A stretch of 44,055 bases of DNA. Source: Alectoria sarmentosa. Lineage: Eukaryota > Ascomycota > Lecanoromycetes > Lecanorales > Parmeliaceae. Shown here piece by piece: positions 23,399-36,031 of this stretch. The stretch covers positions 1-44,055 of the forward strand of contig WOGZ01000278.1 of the NCBI GenBank assembly GCA_009733775.1, given 5' to 3'. The stretch's first letter is position 1. Every line of letters begins with the position of its first letter. Below the pieces are notes generated by a model that had not been told where the DNA came from, ran no database searches, and worked only from the letters and a program-made list of their open reading frames with translations. A program made the position numbers and the translations under genes.

Positions 23399-23584
23399 AT
23401 GCAAAAGATTATAAGTTTAATTTTCTCGCAGATCGTCATTTATATGCTCGTAAATAAAAAGCGTTTATATCGCATCAATAATAATAATATTAGCATTTTT
23501 ATCGTTGAAAACGATATTGAAAACGTAATTCGTAAAAAAAAATTTATTACGAGCATTTTTAATAATCTAATAAATTGCTTTTAA
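23399..23584 (+). pseudogene. Open frame of 61 codons inside the repeat-bounded segment, unassigned
   Basis: One of the longest open frames in the AT-rich block, with mixed charged and hydrophobic residues (for example VNKKRLYRINNNNISIF). No known motif. A frame this long is notable at this A/T content, so it may be a relic of an element protein; chance is not excluded. Confidence 0.25.
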
Positions 23585-24298
23585 TAAAATAAGTAATTTT
23601 TTTAATAAATCACGAAATCTCGCTTTTAATGCATTACATTATTTTTTAACGTCGTTAAAATCGTTTTATAAACTTACTTTATTAATGTGAATAATTTAAT
23701 TCGTATATTAATCATCGACAGCTTTTAATAAACAAAATTCGACGTTTTAACGAAATATTATTACGTTTATAATCGTTATTTTAACACGTAATCGATTAAT
23801 GAAATTAAAAACATTATAATAAATATTATAAATATTTTTAACTTTTATTAAAGCAACTTAAAAATCTAAATTAAAATAATTAATATTTTATAATCGAAAT
23901 TATAAAAGTTTTACTTTTATAATAAAATAAGCTTGCGAAGAAATTTAATTAATTATAATAATAATTTATATTATAATAACAATTATTTTATTTCGTTATA
24001 TTTTTAAGAAATTTATAATTATAACGAAAAAAGACGTAAACGATTTAAATATATTTCGTATAATTTTAACAATAAAGATAAAAGTTGCTTTTATAATAAT
24101 TTCGAAATTATTTAAACTTAACGTCGTTAATTTGAAAGTAATAATTAATGAAGTGTGTGAAATAACTTTTATAAAATATGATTTTTCGAAAAGACGACGT
24201 AATTATATAATAATTACTTAAAAGATATAAATTGTTATTTTAAATAATGCTCGATTAACAATTAAATTTTTTAATTAAATTTAATATAATTCGATAAG

Positions 24299-24318
24299 AA
24301 AAAAAAAAAAAAAAAAAC
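24299..24318. repeat. Poly-A run (~20 bases)
   Basis: Uninterrupted A run inside the repeat-bounded segment. It could be a relic of an RNA-derived insertion or simple slippage. Confidence 0.9.
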
Positions 24319-24678
24319 GAGAACGTATTCTTTATTATATTATTATAATTAAGAGAAATAATAACGTAATAAATTTAAAAGAATTTTTCGTAAAACGATT
24401 TATAATTAATCGAAAGATTTAATTAATGAAGTTATTTAATTAATGTTCGAAAACAAGAAAATTTCATAATTATTAAACTTAAATAACGACGTTATATAAA
24501 ATTAACGAAATAATTAAATTATCAAATTAATTAATAGCGAAAAAAACTTTTTAAGAAAATTTTTAAGATATAAAATTATAATATTATCGAAAAACGATTA
24601 ATGTTATCGAATTAATACGTATTAAAGTTAATGTTAAAAAGTTAATGCTTTAATAAACAAAATCGATATTGTTATTAT

Positions 24679-24864
24679 TTATTATAAACGTGATAATGAA
24701 ACTTTTATAATCATTAATTGTGTGTAAAATAAATAATCGTTTTTAATAAATTTAATTATATATAATTTTATTAAAAAGTTATAAACTTAATAAAATACTT
24801 ATTTAATAATCGTAATTATTAAGCGAGATAAAAATTTCGATAAAATAAATATTTACTTATAATA
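24679..24864. repeat. Direct repeat, right copy (~186 bp)
   Basis: Partner of 21651-21836, with more C-to-T conversion. Confidence 0.75.
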
Positions 24865-25111
24865 ATAACTTTATATATTTATTTTTTTAACATTTTAAAA
24901 AATTGAAATTATTTATAATTAAATTTTTTTTTAATTATAAAATACGTATATTTAAATTTTAAAATAATATTTTATTTCATTTTTTAAAAATTATAATAGA
25001 ATAATTATTATTATAAAATTTTATTTCTTATTTTAATATTCGTTTTTATAATTCTTTTAAATACGATTTTATATTTTATAATTATTTTACTCGTTTTATA
25101 ATAAACGATAT

Positions 25112-25337
25112 TGTTATAATTTTAACTTATTAATCTATTTTTTCAATTAGTCTCTTTTCAATACGCAGCTCGATTGAATTTAACGCGATTTAACATTTAA
25201 CGTCGATAGCGTATTAACGTCGAGCTTTAACGTTTATATATTTTTTAACATTAATATACATTTATAATATAATATAATTAATATTTCATTTAAATTATAT
25301 ATAAATGCTACTTTAATTCAATATGCAATTTTTAACA
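25112..25337 (+). repeat. 5' LTR of the chromovirus
   Basis: Begins tgttataattttaac and ends tttttaaca. Aligned with 40111-40335 over its full length, with differences that are nearly all C/T or G/A. The TG...CA termini are typical of LTRs. Confidence 0.82.
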
Positions 25338-27300
25338 TAATATTAATTATTTTTTATAATAATAATAATTTATAAATTAATTATCGAGTCGAACGAATTT
25401 TTATATCGCGTTATCGCGTAAAAAAAATTCTTATATAAATATAATACTCGCATTATATAAAACGAAATATTAATTCAAATATTATTAAAAATCAAATACG
25501 CGACGCATTGCAGCTCGAAAAAAAAGAAAAAATATTTCAAAATTAAAATCGAATTTAATACGAACCTTTTATTCGATTTTAAAGAATAATTATTAAAAAC
25601 GCATTTTAAAACATACAATTGTTATTATAACGCGCGTTGTTAAAGATAATTTTTTTTTTTTTTTTTTTTTTTTCACGATCACAATTAACACATTATACGC
25701 GTTGACAAGATTTAAAAAAAAAAAAATCACGATAAAAAAAGACGTTATTATCAAAAAAGATTTATAAGAAAAAACTGCGTCAACATTTCCTCGCTTCGCT
25801 CGATTTAAATTTATATTAAACATTATTATCGTTATTATATAACGATTAATTTAAATTGTTTAATTTAACGATAAAAAATTAGATTTCAATGATTTAAACG
25901 CAGAAGAAAATAATCGATATAAGAAATTACGTCGAATTAAAGATGAAAAACAAAACGAGTTAAAGTTTATAAAAAAAATAAGATATATTATCGAACTCGA
26001 TGATTTACAAAATGAACTCTTTTTTACGAAAATAAAAAACGACGTCGAAAAAGAACACGAATCGATTTTTATAAAAATTTAAAACATATAAAAGTTTATT
26101 AAAAGTGTAATTTTTCATTTTGAAAAATGATATAATGCAATTAAAAGTCTTATTATTAATATAATTATTTATTAAAAAGAAAATTAAAAATTATATTAAG
26201 CGTTTATCAAAAGCAAAAAACGAATAATATTATTTATTTAACAATTGAAAAAAAAAAAACCTCTCTTTTTTAATTGCTCGAAATAATGAAAAACGATTAT
26301 AAAACTTTAAAAATATTTATCGTGATCGAAACGAAAAGCTCAAAAAAGAAATACACAATTTCAATATAAAGAATAAAAAATTAAAATCTTAATTTCGCGT
26401 TATAGGCGGAATAAATTCTTTTTAACTTCGATTTTAATTTTAACGATTTAAATTATGAAAATTCTTTTCATCGTTTTTTTTTATAAAATTATTATATTAT
26501 AACATTATTAAACGAAAGTTATTATAATCGATAATTCACTTTTATTATTAAAGAAATCTTTATTACGAACGATAAATCGAATAATAAATACGCGAACGTA
26601 AACAATTTCAACGACAATAACGATGATAAAAAATTATAAAGATTATAAAAAATATATTTTGAATTTAAATTCATGCAAAGCTTTAAACTTTTTAAAATAA
26701 AAATGTCGAAAATTTTTTATATTCGAAATTATTACAAAAATATAATTTATAATATGATTAAAAATAAAATAAATTTAAAAAACTCTTAATATTATTTATT
26801 TGCGAATAATATAATATAAAATTTTAAATAAATATTTAAAGGTTTCGATAAAGAAGAAAAAGTAAACGCTGAACTTTAAAATTCGAAATTTATTATAAAA
26901 ATTAAAGACGTTAAAAAGACTTTTAAGGTTTTTTATATTCGATTTATTATTATTATTATATCGCTTAATATGTCTAAGCGAAAAAAAATCAATTATTTAA
27001 AAAAATTAATTGCAAATTATTTAAAATATCGTATTCTCGATTATTTAAGCTCGACATTATATTATAAACTTATTATTCAATTGCGATAAATCGATTTAAA
27101 TGTAAGATTTATCGACGAACAATTATTTAAAAACATTTAAGACGTAAAAACGAGAGAAATTGAAAAAATTAAATTCTTTAATATTAAAATAAAACGTGAC
27201 GAAAATAATAATAAACGAGAAAATTATTTTAATGATAATATTATTATCAAAAAAAAAATATTAATATTTTCAATATATCGCGAATAAACTCAAAAAAGAA
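25338..27300 (+). pseudogene. Leader and gag region of the chromovirus, degraded
   Basis: Follows the 5' LTR. From about 26,650 the + frame reads as a degraded capsid-type segment with stops. Poly-T at 25650-25673 and a minus-strand 76-codon frame over it (25593-25823) are not genes. The first 500 bases hold no recognisable protein and should include the primer binding site, which RIP has made unidentifiable. Confidence 0.5.
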
Positions 27301-27360
27301 AATCGATGTTTTAAATGTTTATAATCTAAACATTTATCAAACGAAATTAACGCTTTATAT
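27301..27360 (+). pseudogene. Gag CCHC zinc-knuckle relic
   Basis: The + frame reads RCFKCL-stop-SKHLSNE: Cys codons at 27307-27309 and 27316-27318 and His at 27331-27333 keep the C-x2-C-x4-H spacing of a retroviral zinc knuckle. The final Cys position reads Ile, and a stop lies inside the loop. Such knuckles bind element RNA. Confidence 0.65.
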
Positions 27361-28434
27361 AAAAATAAATCATAATTAAATAAAAAATAAATTATTATTA
27401 TATTAACAAAAATTAAATTAAAAATTAAAGCAAATGCGTCTTTAATTTATAAATAATAATAATCGAAAAATTAACTCTTTTTAACGAAATCGTCGTTAAA
27501 GAGACATTAAAACAAGTGCGCATGAAAATCAAAAAATTCGAAAAGTCAAATGTTAAATTAATTATCGTGATTTTATTTTTATACGACGTTGAATTACAAA
27601 AAAAAAAACAATTAAACTTTAAAATCAAAATTTTTAATGAACAAAAAATAACGAAAACCTAATATTTAATAAATATAAAAACATTAATAAAGAATTTCAT
27701 AAATACGAAATTTGCGAAATATTATAAATTATTATTAATAACTTTAGCGAATTTTTTTAAATTGCGATTAATTAATGAAATTATAAAACAAAAAAAAAAT
27801 TTATATGATTCGAATTATTTTTACCTTCGAAGAACATCTTAAAAAACTATTTTATTTGATCACATTTTTAATCAAATTTGATATTATATTTAATATATCA
27901 TAATTGAAATTGCAAAATTTTTAAATATTTTTTAAAAAAAGATCGTGTATCTTCAATTTAAATCATTATATATCAAATTATTTATAACATCACAAATTAA
28001 TTATGATATATAATAATAATGTTAAAAAGCATCGATCTTCGATAACATTTTAATCGAAAAACATCGCGAAGATCTTTATTTACGCCTTTATAAAAATAAT
28101 AAAAAAAAGAGAAAATCAAATTATCGTTATATAATCGAAAGATTTCGAACGTCTCGAAAAAAAAATTATTAATAACAATTCTAAATTAACTATTAATATA
28201 ATTATTATCAACTTCGAAAATTATAAAAAGTTTTTTCAAAAAATGAGAAAAGTGCTTATTTTCAAAGAGAAATTTAAATGAAATTTTTTTATAATATATT
28301 ATTTATAAATCGATGTCTGAAATTCGATAAAGATGAATAAATTATTTTCGCAAAAATCAATTAATCACACTATCAAAATATTAAAAAAAACACTTTTTTC
28401 AATCAAAAAAATTTATAATATATCACGAGAATAA

Positions 28435-28920
28435 GCGGCGATAATTAAAAAATACGTGAACGAGATATTTAATAAAGAATATATTAAAATAAACACATTT
28501 TTTTATATAATATCGATATTCATTATTAAAAAATCAGACGAAAAATTTCATATTTATATCGATTATTAAATTCTTAATTCTTTAATTATTAAAAATTATA
28601 ATGCGTTTTCGTTAATAAAAGAAATCTTAATTAAATTATACGCAATAAAGATTTTTAATAAATTCGACATTATTACGACTTTTAATAAAATTCGTATAAA
28701 AAAAAGAAATAAAAAAAAAATTATCTTTTTTACACGATATAATTTATTTGAATATATAATAATAATATTTAAACTTTATAACGCATTTAACACATTTTAA
28801 ATCTTTATTAATAAAATTTTATAAAAATATTTAAACGACTTTTATTTAACATATTTAAATAATATTTTAATATATAATAATAATAATAAAAAAACACATT
28901 AAGCATATAAAAAAGATTTT
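28435..28920 (+). pseudogene. Chromovirus reverse transcriptase relic
   Basis: One + frame reads across most of the RT domain with only a few stops: KKYVNEIFNKEYIK, IIKKSDEKFHIYIDY, KIFNKFDIITTFNKIRI, FTRYNLFEYIIIIFKLYNAF, then YLNNILIYNN at 28852-28881. The order matches Gypsy RT ('...DVIAAFNKIRI...RTRYGLFEYLVMPFGL...YLDDILIYS'). The catalytic Asp-Asp at 28858-28863 is now Asn-Asn (AAT AAT). Upstream, 27,400-28,430 should hold the protease and RT N-terminus but cannot be read with confidence. Confidence 0.85.
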
Positions 28921-29099
28921 TAAAAAATTTAAAAAAATAAACTTATATTTCGATATTAATAAATATTAATTTTATATTAAAAAAATGAAATATTTAAAAT
29001 TAATTATTATTATAAAAGAATTAAAGATGAATTTAAAAAAAATAAAGATTATAAAAGAATTAAAGATGAATTTAAAAAAAAATAAAAATTATCGTCAAT

Positions 29100-29619
29100 T
29101 AAAAAACGCTTAAATGCGTTAAAGATATATAAACTTTTTTGAAATTTATCAACTTTTATAAGAAATTCATACTTAAATATTTTAAAATAATCGCGTCTTT
29201 ATCGAATTTAACGAAAAAAAATCAAAAATCCTTTATCTTTTTTTTTACAATACACAATTCTAAATAACGCGCATTTAATAATCTTAAAAAAACGTTTATT
29301 AGCGCATCAATTCTAACACATTTCGATTCTAATAAAAAATTCTAATTTAAAATTAATGCATTTAATTATATGATAATTATTATTTTTTCTTAAAAAGAGA
29401 AAAACGAAAAATTATATTCGATTACCTTTTTTTTAAAAAAAATGTTTTCTTAAAAATGCAATTACGAAATTTACGATAAAAAATTATTAATTATTATACG
29501 AATTTTTGAAAAATAACGTTTTAAATTAATTAACATTTCGATAAAGAATTTAATAAAGATTTTTATTAATTATAAAAATTTAAAATATTTTATAATTATT
29601 ATTAAAAGTAAGTAATAAA
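29100..29619 (+). pseudogene. Chromovirus RNase H relic, left part
   Basis: The degraded + strand runs to a block around 29,565-29,601 that reads NYKNLKYFIII, the counterpart of the Gypsy RNase H segment 'DHKNLEYFMTT'. It is cut by the nested element, and coding resumes at 37919 with KQLNRR. Stops are numerous. Confidence 0.65.
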
Positions 29620-29624
29620 TTACT

Positions 29625-29717
29625 TGATTAAGATATTATATAAAATATGAAATTTATTAAATTTACACTCGACGACAGTCGAGTAAAGAAAGTGAAACGA
29701 ATTTAATTATTTCAACA
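29625..29717 (-). repeat. Terminal repeat of the nested Copia element (its 3' LTR)
   Basis: 93 bases from tgattaagat to tttcaaca, nearly identical to 37826-37918. It holds an inverted repeat actcgac-gaca-gtcgagt. Confidence 0.8.
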
Positions 29718-29877
29718 TTTTTATTCGAATAATATTATATAATAAAATCACGAATTTTAACATTTGCGACGCTGAAAATTGAATAATAAAAATGAAAAAT
29801 TATATTCCTCTTATAGTCGCATACATTAACACTTTTTATATTTTTCTCTTTTTTTTTTTTTAAACGTTGAACGTCGA

Positions 29878-30560
29878 GTAAATAAGATAATTATTAAATA
29901 ATAATAATAAAATTATCGAGAACATAATGAAAATGTGCGAAAAACATAAATTTAAATTTTCACGAAAATTAAAATCAAGTAACGATAATAAAATGAATAT
30001 TGAATAATTAAAGTAAATATTAAATAATAATAATGAAGTTATCGAGCGTATAATAAATATTAAATAATAATAATAAAATCTTCGAGCGTATAATAAAGAT
30101 GTTTTAGCAAAATACGAATTTTTGTTAAAATATGAAATAAAACATTTAATTATATTGTTTTAAAAGTATTATAAAAGAAAAAGCGATTTATATATAAGCG
30201 CATTAATAGTGCGCACGTAACGTTAAAATTTAACGTTATATGATTTAAAATTTTAACAATTTCGACTCTTACGAAAATTAAAATCGAGTAGCGATAATAA
30301 GATAAGCGCTGAGTAGCGACAATAAATCGAGCGTAAAATAGCGACAGTGAGATGATTTTTAAATAACGATAATAAAATCATCGAGCGCGTAATAAATGTT
30401 TTTTGAAAAACACGAATTTCGATTCTCGCGAGAATTAAAATCGAATACCGATAATGAAATAAGCGTCGAATAAATAAAATAAATATCGAATAGCGATAGT
30501 AAAATGTGTATCGAATAAATAAAAAAATATCAAATAACGATAGTGAGATTAGTCGCGAAT
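29878..30560. repeat. Degenerate tandem repeat region in the Copia element
   Basis: Several diverged copies of a unit containing ataataaaatcatcgagcg and taataaatatt, with an interspersed acgaattt...cgagaattaaaatcgaat block (near 29,940, 30,270 and 30,410). Copy number is about six. It is probably a minisatellite in the 3' untranslated part of the nested element. Confidence 0.6.
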
Positions 30561-30787
30561 AACAAAGATAAAAATGTCGAAATTTGAAAATAATTATATT
30601 TTTTTGAATATATTCGTCACGATGTCTTATATAAAAAATTTCACTTTTTGCAAAAAAACGATTTTTTGAAAATTTTATTTTTAGATTATTAAATGCACAT
30701 TAAAAATCGATTAATATATAATTAATAAATATATAAAAACGATTATATCGAAAAAAAAAATGTAAAAAACTTATAAATTACTTTTTA

Positions 30788-31080
30788 TCGATATAAAAAT
30801 TTAAATATCGAAGAATAAATATCGAAAATATCGATTTTAAAATATACATATTAAAAAATAAATATCGAGAATATCGATTTTGAAATATAAATATCGAAAA
30901 ATAAATATCGAAGATATTAATTTTAAAATATAAATATCGAAAAATGAATATCGAAGATATTAACTTTAAAATATAAATATCGAAAAATAAATATCGAAAA
31001 TATCGACTTTAAGATATAAACATTAAAAAATGAATATCGAAAATATTGATTTTAAGACATAAATATTAAAAAGAGAGCAT
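30788..31080. repeat. ~43-bp minisatellite, about 7 units
   Basis: Unit approximately aaatatcgaaaaataaatat followed by cgaagatattaattttaaaatat. Units are clear to about 31,080 and echoes continue to about 31,260. Unlike a CRISPR array, units are contiguous and diverge gradually, with no unique spacers. Confidence 0.8.
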
Positions 31081-33499
31081 AGAAAATTAATTATCGAAAA
31101 TATTTTTTTGTGAATTTAAATATCGTAATGTGAGCATTAAAAGATGAGAATTGAAAATAATAATTTTAAAAATATAAACATCGAGAATTAAAAGCGTTAT
31201 AAACGTTAAAAACGTCGAAAATATAAATATTAAAAACGTTAATTTTTAAGATGCGAGCGTCGAAAGTTTAAACGATATAAAAGTTATATACGTCGATATT
31301 ATTGATATTTAAAACAACGATATTATAAATGTATTAATAATATAATATAAAATAATAATAAAAAATTAACGAAAAATTAATATAAAAATAAACATCGAAA
31401 ATATAAATATGTTATAAAAAATTTAAATTAATTTTCATAAAGTGAAAATGCATAATAATTAATATATTAATTTTTATTATTTATATTCAAATGAATCGAT
31501 AAACGCGATCATCAAATTAGATGTTTAAAATCTTTAATAATAATAAACGTTAAGTTTGTTTATTTCATAATTATATAATTATCTTCGTGAATTCAATTAT
31601 CACGATAAAATTTTATCTTTAATTATAACTTAAATAATAATCGTAAATTTTTATTTCGATCGCAAATCGAATAATATTACAAACATTTATATTAAATTTT
31701 AAAAATTATAAATGTGAAAACACAAAAAGAAAGTTTAAATATAAGAAATCTTTTAAATAACGTTTTAAAGCATTTATTATGATTTTAAAAAGATAATTAT
31801 TTTTTAAACTTTTTAAACGTAATTTGATATAAAACATTAAACGAGCTCTTAATTGAAATAATGTTAATTTGAATCGAATAAAAAATGATTATAAACCCTT
31901 TCGCTTCGATTGAATTGACTTAAGAAAATCTTTTCAAAAAAACAATTTAAATTCAATAACGATTAGGTTTTGAAAACGATAATCGTTTACAATTTTCGAT
32001 AAATGAAATATCGATCGTTTTACGTTATTTTAACTTTTTTGAATTTTATTAAATTACGTTCGTGAGAGACGAATCTTAAATTTATAAATTAATTTATTTA
32101 AATTCTTAAATCGCTCATTTAATAAACATTATTAACAATTATATTTTTCGAATAAAAATCTTTAAATAAAGAAGTTTGAAGAAATAATAATCGAAAATAA
32201 TTATGTTAAAATTTGGGATTTATTTTAATAAATTCTTAAAGTGCGATGAGCGAGATGTTTAATTTCATTAAAAATCTTTTTCTTTTATAATTGAACGATG
32301 TTTCAATCTTTCGAGATTGTTTAAAATAAATTTTTAAAAATTTTTATCGTTGAATTATTTAATATTATCATCATCGTTTAAAAAAAATTAAAATTAAAAA
32401 ATCAATTAATAAAATCATGACGTGAATAATTTAATCTTTTATAAATAATAAATTAAAATTTGTTTTTAAATTTATTCGAGATCGAGCGCTTAATGAAACA
32501 CGTCAAATTTAATCTTAAATAAAAAATTTATAAAATCATCGACGATTTATTTTTTAATGAAAACGTATTTCAAAATAATATTATTATTCACGATTTTTTC
32601 GCGTATAAAATAATATTAAATATTAATATATTTAAAGCGATTATAAAATTGAAATTTTTTAATTAAAATCACGATATTTTAATTATTATAAAAAATAACG
32701 ATAATAAAAGCGAAAATGAAATTTTCGAATTTTAATTAAATTTACGTTACGAAAACGCGTTTTATTTAAATCGCATTATCATTATTAAAAACGTTAATTA
32801 TCGATTTGAAAATTACGAAATTAAAATCGTTAAAAAGTTTTTCGAATCAAATCGCCTCTTTTATGATTTAAATTTGATTAATATATTCGACTTTATAAAT
32901 AAATAATGTTATTATAAATTAACGCTTAAATAATTAATTTATGATTATATTATCAAGATTAAACATATAATTAAAAATAAATCGTTTAATGTCTTAATTA
33001 TTAATTTAATCGACGTCGATATATTCGCGTAATAAAATGAATTTCTCTTTATAAACAAATGTAAAATATAACGTATTTCATAAATATTTAAAAATTCTTT
33101 TAATTATCTTTTAATAAAAATCGTTAAAATTAAAAACGTAATAAAAAATTATAAAAATAATGTAAACGATATTTAAGCGAATATTTAACATCGCGTATAT
33201 TAAAGAATCGATAACGAATTAATATAAAAAGCGAAATTCTTTAATAGCTTTAAAATCTTTAATAACGAATTTTAAATGTGAAATTTTTATTAAAATATCG
33301 ATAACCTTAATACGATCGCTTTATATATCATAATTTTTAAAAATCTTTTCGAGATAATTTTTTTGATTAAGCGTTATAATGCGATTTTAACGATCACGCA
33401 TTATCTTTATATTTAAATAATAAATATATAATTTCAAATTTATTATTCGAAATTTAATATTAAAAGCGCTCTTAAATTCATTGATAATAAATTAATTAA

Positions 33500-33830
33500 A
33501 TCTCACGATGAAAATGTCATCGACATAAATAATCACGATAATTTTCTTTTTATCATAAATAAAAACGTTAAAAATTTTCATCAAAAAACGATATTCGAAC
33601 TTTTAAAAAAAAAAAAATATTATATTATATTAAATTCGAGACGATTGTTTTAATTCGTAAAGCGTTTTCTTGAAACGATAAATTTTGTTGATATCGTTTT
33701 TATATTTTTTAAATTGACGAACGTATACGATTTCTTCGACGTTATTATATAAAAATGCGATTTTAACGTTTATTTGATTTAATTTCAAATCGAAAACGAT
33801 TATTATAATAAAAATAATCTTATAATTCAT
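33500..33830 (-). pseudogene. Copia reverse transcriptase relic
   Basis: A 66-codon frame (33830-33630) reads LNQINVKIAFLYNNVEEIVYVRQ and KTLYELKQSSRI, the degraded counterpart of Copia RT ('...QMDVKTAFLYG...EEIYVEQP...LKKALYGLKQSPR'). After about 100 bases of decayed sequence, IIYVDDIFIV follows at 33533-33504, so the catalytic YVDD (33527-33516) is intact at codon level. The minus orientation of the nested element rests on this. RNase H should lie to the left (about 32,400-33,300) but is not readable with confidence. Confidence 0.82.
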
Positions 33831-35135
33831 AAATTTAACGACGAAAACGAATTTTTTTTTAAAATCGATATTTTCGCGTTATATATAATTTTAAATTATT
33901 CATCGCGTTTTATATTAAATCATCTCGTTAATTAAATCACGCTTGAATTTATAAATTTATTTATTTTTTAAAACTTTGCGACTCGCTAAAAATTTGCAAA
34001 AATATTAAATTTTATTATCGATTAAAAAATGATATTCTTTATTTATATTCAATTATTAATTCATTTTCTATAAAACGTTCATTATTATCTTTTTATAAAT
34101 ATAAAATTTAAATAATTCGAAATTATTTATTTTAATTAATAACGCGATGAGATTAAATATTAAAATTTTTGAGAATATAATAACGACGAAAACGATTTCG
34201 ATAGAGAAGATTTATTGCGCATTCGCAAAAATTGAATTTATAACGACAATAAAAAATTCTTTAATACGCGATTTCGACATTTAAAAAAGTTATTAAATCG
34301 AGATTATTTTTGAAATTGTGATAATAATATTGAAAATAATCGTCAACGAAGAAAAGTTTTTAAAAAATTTAAAAGAAATTTTTTTATTATTAATGTTATT
34401 ATTAATATCGTTTGAAATTGTCGTTATAAATTCAATTCTCGTTATCGCATCGATTTCGATATGTGATATTAAAAATTAATTGATGATGAATGATTTTTCA
34501 TTTAAGAATTGCGTTTTAAAATGATAATTAATTCATTTAATATTAAAATATCGTTGAATTTAATCGTTTTAAATGAGTATTTAATAAAAATTATCTTTAT
34601 AATTTATTAAACGACTTTCTTTATAACGATTATCGAACTTTTTTTAATTAATATTAAAAATTCGACGTTTTTCGTAAAAATCTTTTTATTTAATACGTTT
34701 TAAATAAAATAAATCAAATTTACGATTAAGTTCGCTTTTATATAAAATCTTATTTATATTTATAATAAACGAACGATTGCGAAAATAATTAACGATTATA
34801 ATGAATTTTAAAATTATAAATTTCGAAAACTCGTTATTTATTAATAAAACGTGAACTTTAATTATTAATATTTAATTTAAACGTTTAAAAACTTCATTTA
34901 TTTAAAAAATTTCAAAAATAATAAATTCTCATTTTATTTCATAATCGTATTTAAAATTATTAAAGATTTGATTTTTAATCACGATGTTTTCATTATTATA
35001 AATGCGTTTAATAATAAAATCGTTATACTTTACATTAATTTTAAATAATTTAAAGACATTAAAAATTTCATTTTTATAAACATCGAAATAAATATAAGAT
35101 TTTTTATTAACGTCTTTTATAAATTTAAATATTAT

Positions 35136-35321
35136 TTAATAATTCGAACGAATATCGACGTTCGATATAAAATTAAAGATATCGAAATAAAATAATTCGT
35201 TAACATATTTATCGAGAATTAAATGCCCTTTATAAAATAACGAATAAAGATTTAATTTCACGTAAAATATATAAACGTTTTCGAACGTCGAGAATTTAAA
35301 TAAATTCATTTTAATGAACAT
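35136..35321 (-). pseudogene. Open frame within the Copia element, probable pol relic
   Basis: A 61-codon minus-strand frame lying upstream (in the element's sense) of the RT, where Copia protease and pre-integrase domains are encoded. The stretch STFENVYIFYVKLNLYSL resembles the 'L.NV.Y.P....NL.S' segment before the Copia integrase, but the match is loose. Confidence 0.35.
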
Positions 35322-35707
35322 ATTCTCGAAACGAGCGACATTTTATTTTTTAAAATGTTTTATATAAATATATTATAAATCGAAAATTTCGATATTAATA
35401 ATTATTAAAATAAAAATTAAATGATTTTCATTATCGAATATATAAAAATTATCGCGTTAAATAATTTATATCTTATTACGTTCAACTTTAATTTCGTTAA
35501 ACGAAAATTTTATAAAATAATTATTTTTGAATAAAATTTTCATAAAAATGAAATTAAAGTTATTATTAAATATATATAAAACATTTTTAAAATTCAATGT
35601 CACGACTTAATTATTAATTTCTTTAACTTCGATGCGAATAATGTTTATAATTACGATTAATAATATTTTATTATATTTTTTAACGATGTGAAACGTTTTG
35701 AAGATTA

Positions 35708-36031
35708 TTAATAAAGAAATTTATTTCGATTATAAATAATATATTTAATAACATAAAAGTTAAAATAATTTAAATTTAAAATATTCAAATTCACCTTCGC
35801 GCAATTATTATAAATTTTCGATATATTAAAATTTTTGAGCTTCGATTTAAATTTGAAATTATTAAATTTAAATTTTTTATTATTTTCGTTATTATTATTA
35901 TCGCTTTTTCGTTTATTTTTTCGTTTATTATTATTATTATTAAAAAAATTGTTAATCGACGAATTAATTTTATTATTATCGATTTTGTAATCGTTAAAAT
36001 TATAATAATGTATATCGCATTTCTTACACAA
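35708..36031 (-). pseudogene. Asn/Lys-rich open frame, probable Copia gag relic
   Basis: 107 codons, the longest frame in the AT-rich block, starting CKKCDIHYYN and continuing with Asn/Lys-rich low-complexity sequence. Position, 5' of the pol domains on the same strand, and a Cys-x2-Cys pair suggest a gag or zinc-knuckle relic. The Asn/Lys richness is also what RIP and A/T bias would produce, so the assignment is tentative. Confidence 0.4.

Larger units (their letters stand above)
21651..24864. mobile_element. Possible non-autonomous or truncated LTR-type element
   Basis: Direct repeats of about 186 bp at 21651-21836 and 24679-24864 enclose about 2.8 kb. The repeats share a ttatta(c/t)aaacgtgataatgaaac start and an aagcga(a/g)ataaa... 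end. No RT, integrase or transposase motif was recognised between them. The longest frame is 23399-23584 (+). It may be a short retroelement lacking pol, or two dispersed copies of another repeat. Confidence 0.45.

Noticed and set aside
25593..25823. 76-codon minus frame with Lys9 run
   Set aside because: Created by the poly-T tract at 25650-25673 inside the chromovirus leader.
27425..27628. 67-codon minus frame
   Set aside because: Antisense to the gag-pol region of the Gypsy element, whose + strand carries the zinc knuckle and RT.
30788..31080. Regular repeats as a CRISPR array
   Set aside because: Units are contiguous and diverge gradually without unique spacers, there are no cas genes, and the genome is eukaryotic.
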